Assembly (NCBI GenBank): GCA_943323935.2
Contig: CALPJR020000048.1
Span: 1 to 6,633 of the forward strand
DNA: 6,633 nt
DNA from: Bifidobacterium breve
Lineage (GTDB): Bacteria; Bacteroidota; Bacteroidia; Chitinophagales; Chitinophagaceae
Reading direction: 5' to 3'
Numbering within the stretch: the first letter of the stretch is position 1; every line of letters starts with the position of its first letter. The translations under genes and the position numbers were made by a program. Below the pieces are notes generated by a model. That model ran no database searches and was not told the origin of the DNA. It saw only the letters and a program-made list of their open reading frames with translations. Positions 3,760 through 6,633 of this stretch are shown here, piece by piece.

Positions 3760-6633
3760 ATGCCCAAATTTTCCCATTTACACGTTCATACCCAATATTC
3801 ACTATTAGACGGTGCTGCCTCTATTGATGGTTTGTATAAAAAAGCCATCAAGGACGAAATGCCTGCATTGGCGATTACCGATCACGGGAATATGTTTGGT
3901 GCATTTAATTTTGTAAGTCAGGCATGGAAAAATACCAAAGTAATTGGCAAGGATGCGAATGGAAAAGATATTTTAGCACCAACTGTAAAACCAATTGTTG
4001 GATGTGAATTTTATGTAGTGAAAGACCGACATATCAAACAATTTACCAAGGAACATAAGGACGATCGTTTTCACCAAGTTTTATTAGCTAAAAATGCGGT
4101 GGGGTATCAAAACTTGATCAAACTTACTTCATTAGGATATATTGAAGGAATGTATAGCAAGTACCCAAGAATCGATAAAGAACTGATTGAAAAATACCAT
4201 GAAGGTATCATTGCCACCACTTGTTGTATTGGTGCGCATGTCCCTCAAGCCATTCTACGAGATGGTGAAGAAGCAGCAGAAAAAGAATTTAAATGGTGGT
4301 TAGATTTATTTGGAGACGATTATTATATCGAAATCCAAAGACATGAAATACCAGAACAAGAAATCATTAACAATACCTTACTCAAGTTTTCAAAAAAACA
4401 TAAAGTAAGTGTGATTGCGACCAACGATAGTCATTACATCAACGAAGATGATGCCAATGCGCATGATATCTTATTATGTATTAATACAGGCGAAAAACAA
4501 TCCACGCCAGGATTCGATGATTTTGTAAACGACGAACTTCAAATAAAAAATAGAAGATTCAAGTTCCCAAATAATAAATTTTATTTTAAGACCCAATCCG
4601 AAATGATTGAGTTGTTTAGTGATATCCCTGAATCTATTGATAACACCAATGCGATTGTAGATAAAGTAGAAGTCTTGAATTTAAAGAAAGACATCCTCCT
4701 ACCCGCTTTCCCTATACCAAAAAGTTTTCAGATTCATAAGGAAGCCAATATGAATCAGTGGGAATTCTTAAAACATATTACATGGGAAGGCGCACATAAA
4801 AGATACGATGCGATTACGGCAGAAATTCAGGAAAGAATTGATTTTGAATTGTTCACCATTCAAACGATGGGCTTTGCAGGTTACTTTTTAATTGTAAGTG
4901 ATTTTATTAAAGCAGGACGTGAGATGGATGTGTTTGTGGGCCCTGGTCGTGGCTCTGCTGCAGGCTCTGTAGTGGCTTATTGTATTGGCATCACCAATAT
5001 TGATCCAATTAAATACCAATTACTATTTGAGCGTTTCTTAAATCCAGATCGTAAGAGCATGCCCGATATTGATACGGACTTTGATGATGAAGGCCGTCAG
5101 AAAGTGATTGATTATGTGGTAGAAAAATATGGGAAAGAACAAGTTGCTCAAATTATTACTTATGGTACGATGGCGGCTAAAAGTAGTATAAAGGATGTGG
5201 CACGTGTGATGGATCTTCCTTTATCCGAATCCAACTTATTAGCAAAATTAGTTCCAGACAAACCAGGCACCGAACTCAATCGTTGCTTGCATGCTCCAAT
5301 TACGGTTAAAGAAGGCGAAAAATCTTTAGCCGAAAAAGAAGGTTATCAGTCCGACGATATTGACAATATTAAAAAGTTAAGAGAAATCTATGCAGGCAAT
5401 GATTTAAGAGCGGCCGTATTACATGAAGCAGAACGTTTAGAAGGTTCTATTCGTAATACCGGTATTCACGCTGCGGGTATCATCATTGCACCAAGTGACT
5501 TGACCGAAATTATGCCGGTTGCCACTGCAAAAGATTCTACTTTATGGGTGACACAAATTGAAGGATCTGTGATTGAAGAAGCAGGTGTTATTAAAATGGA
5601 CTTCTTGGGTTTAAAAACCCTTTCAATTTTAAAAACTGCCTTGCAGTTAATCAAACAAAACCATGGTATCACCATCGACTTGGATACCATTCCTTTAGAC
5701 GACGAAAAAACTTTTCATTTATACCAAAGAGGAGAAACCAATGCGACATTCCAGTTTGAGAGTGTGGGCATGCAAAAATATTTACGTGAGTTAAAGCCCG
5801 ATAAATTTGCCGACTTAATTGCAATGAACGCCTTGTACCGTCCAGGTCCGATGGCGTATATCCCAAATTTCGTTGAACGGAAACATGGTCGTGAAACCAT
5901 TCAATATGACCTTCCAATTATGGAGGAAATATTAGCGGATACTTATGGCATTACGGTGTATCAAGAGCAAGTAATGTTGCTCAGTCAAAAGATTGCTGGC
6001 TTTACTAAAGGAGATGCGGATGTGCTTCGTAAAGCAATGGGTAAAAAACAAAAATCGGTATTGGATAAAATGAAAGCGCAGTTTGTGGAAGGCGCCGTGA
6101 AGAATGGCCATCCAGAAAAAGCTTTAGATAAAATTTGGACCGACTGGGAGGCATTTGCACAATATGCATTCAACAAATCGCATTCTACATGTTATGCTTA
6201 TGTAGCGTATCAAACAACCTACCTAAAAGCACATTATCCTGGAGAATATATGTCTGCTGTTTTAAACCATGCAGGCAGTATCGATAAAATCACCTTCTTT
6301 ATGGAAGAGTGTAAACGCATGGGTATAAAAGTATTGGGACCAAATATCAATGAATCCTTACAAGGTTTTTCTGTGAATAAAAATGGAGAAATACGTTTTG
6401 GGTTAGGCGGATTAAAAGGTGTTGGTGAAGCAGCTATTGAAGCCATTATCATTGAGCGTAATAAAGGGGGACATTTTGAGACCATGATTGATTTTATCAA
6501 ACGTGTGTTGTCAAGAGCAGTGAATAAAAAATCATTAGAAAGTTTAGCCTACTCAGGCACTTTTGATTGTTTTCCTGAATACCACCGTGCACAATATTTT
6601 AATACAGGTGATGGAGACCGCACCAATGGGATG
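3760..6633 (+). CDS. dnaE: DNA polymerase III alpha subunit DnaE, first 958 codons (runs off right edge)
   Basis: DnaE is the replicative polymerase subunit. The ATG at 3760 opens a frame that stays open to the window edge; the start is fixed by MPKFSHLHVHTQYSLLDG, the usual DnaE N-terminus, with an in-frame stop at 3703. The PHP domain comes first and keeps all nine usual metal ligands: His8, His10, Asp17, His42, Glu83, His105, Cys156, Asp223 and His225. The palm carries GPGRGSAAGS (394-403) and the catalytic aspartates Asp438 and Asp440 in PDIDTDF plus Asp614 in KMDFLGLKTL. The fingers hold LYRPGPM (692-698) and FNKSHSTCYA followed by AYQTTYLKAHYP (about 805-827). A helix-hairpin-helix begins near GLKGVGEAA (884-892). 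The OB fold and the tau-binding C-terminus lie beyond the window, so perhaps 200-300 residues are missing. No frameshift or lost key residue is visible. It is divergent from the C40 lipoprotein gene. Confidence 0.97.
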   Translation, partial: MPKFSHLHVHTQYSLLDGAASIDGLYKKAIKDEMPALAITDHGNMFGAFNFVSQAWKNTKVIGKDANGKDILAPTVKPIVGCEFYVVKDRHIKQFTKEHKDDRFHQVLLAKNAVGYQNLIKLTSLGYIEGMYSKYPRIDKELIEKYHEGIIATTCCIGAHVPQAILRDGEEAAEKEFKWWLDLFGDDYYIEIQRHEIPEQEIINNTLLKFSKKHKVSVIATNDSHYINEDDANAHDILLCINTGEKQSTPGFDDFVNDELQIKNRRFKFPNNKFYFKTQSEMIELFSDIPESIDNTNAIVDKVEVLNLKKDILLPAFPIPKSFQIHKEANMNQWEFLKHITWEGAHKRYDAITAEIQERIDFELFTIQTMGFAGYFLIVSDFIKAGREMDVFVGPGRGSAAGSVVAYCIGITNIDPIKYQLLFERFLNPDRKSMPDIDTDFDDEGRQKVIDYVVEKYGKEQVAQIITYGTMAAKSSIKDVARVMDLPLSESNLLAKLVPDKPGTELNRCLHAPITVKEGEKSLAEKEGYQSDDIDNIKKLREIYAGNDLRAAVLHEAERLEGSIRNTGIHAAGIIIAPSDLTEIMPVATAKDSTLWVTQIEGSVIEEAGVIKMDFLGLKTLSILKTALQLIKQNHGITIDLDTIPLDDEKTFHLYQRGETNATFQFESVGMQKYLRELKPDKFADLIAMNALYRPGPMAYIPNFVERKHGRETIQYDLPIMEEILADTYGITVYQEQVMLLSQKIAGFTKGDADVLRKAMGKKQKSVLDKMKAQFVEGAVKNGHPEKALDKIWTDWEAFAQYAFNKSHSTCYAYVAYQTTYLKAHYPGEYMSAVLNHAGSIDKITFFMEECKRMGIKVLGPNINESLQGFSVNKNGEIRFGLGGLKGVGEAAIEAIIIERNKGGHFETMIDFIKRVLSRAVNKKSLESLAYSGTFDCFPEYHRAQYFNTGDGDRTNGM

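Noticed and set aside
5466..6500. Several minus-strand frames of 61-88 codons opposite dnaE
   Set aside because: They overlap each other and lie antisense to highly conserved dnaE sequence; they are codon-bias shadows.
1..6633. Mobile elements, CRISPR arrays, toxin-antitoxin or defence genes
   Set aside because: No transposase, terminal repeats, regular spaced repeats or recognisable defence domain is present; coding is continuous and housekeeping in nature.

Overview
The window looks like ordinary, densely coded chromosome from an AT-rich member of the Bacteroidota. Protein similarity by eye points towards the Chitinophagales/Sphingobacteriales side, but this is inference because no marker RNA is present. 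Supporting signs are a MutS2 N-terminus, an exported M1 peptidase and a DnaE with a full set of PHP metal ligands, all of the Bacteroidota kind, start codons without clear Shine-Dalgarno sequences, and TAnnTTTG-like promoter boxes. The genes themselves resemble core housekeeping genes. I see no insertion sequence, phage gene, tRNA, rRNA or CRISPR array.

Layout from left to right: (1) positions 1-352, minus strand, the first 117 codons of a mutS2 gene that runs off the left edge; (2) a 93-bp divergent promoter region; (3) 446-1096, plus strand, an MsrA methionine sulfoxide reductase made as a lipoprotein; (4) after 42 bp, 1139-2830, plus strand, a secreted M1-family zinc aminopeptidase, possibly co-transcribed with msrA; (5) a 38-bp convergent gap without a visible terminator; (6) 2869-3630, minus strand, an NlpC/P60 (C40) cell-wall hydrolase lipoprotein; (7) a 129-bp divergent region with several small repeats; (8) 3760-6633, plus strand, the first 958 codons of dnaE, the replicative DNA polymerase III alpha subunit, which runs off the right edge.

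Two themes recur. Three adjacent genes encode envelope proteins that reduce oxidised methionine, trim peptides and cut peptidoglycan. The two edge genes concern DNA: MutS2 in recombination control or oxidative-damage repair, and DnaE in replication. Both pairs of divergent genes couple a DNA gene with an envelope gene. I found no convincing undescribed system. The best non-coding signal is a 9-bp sequence, TGCCTTATC, that lies 9 to 12 nt before the start codons of both divergent genes at 3630 and 3760, each in its own reading direction. The best protein-level curiosity is a possible second, cytosolic start inside msrA.
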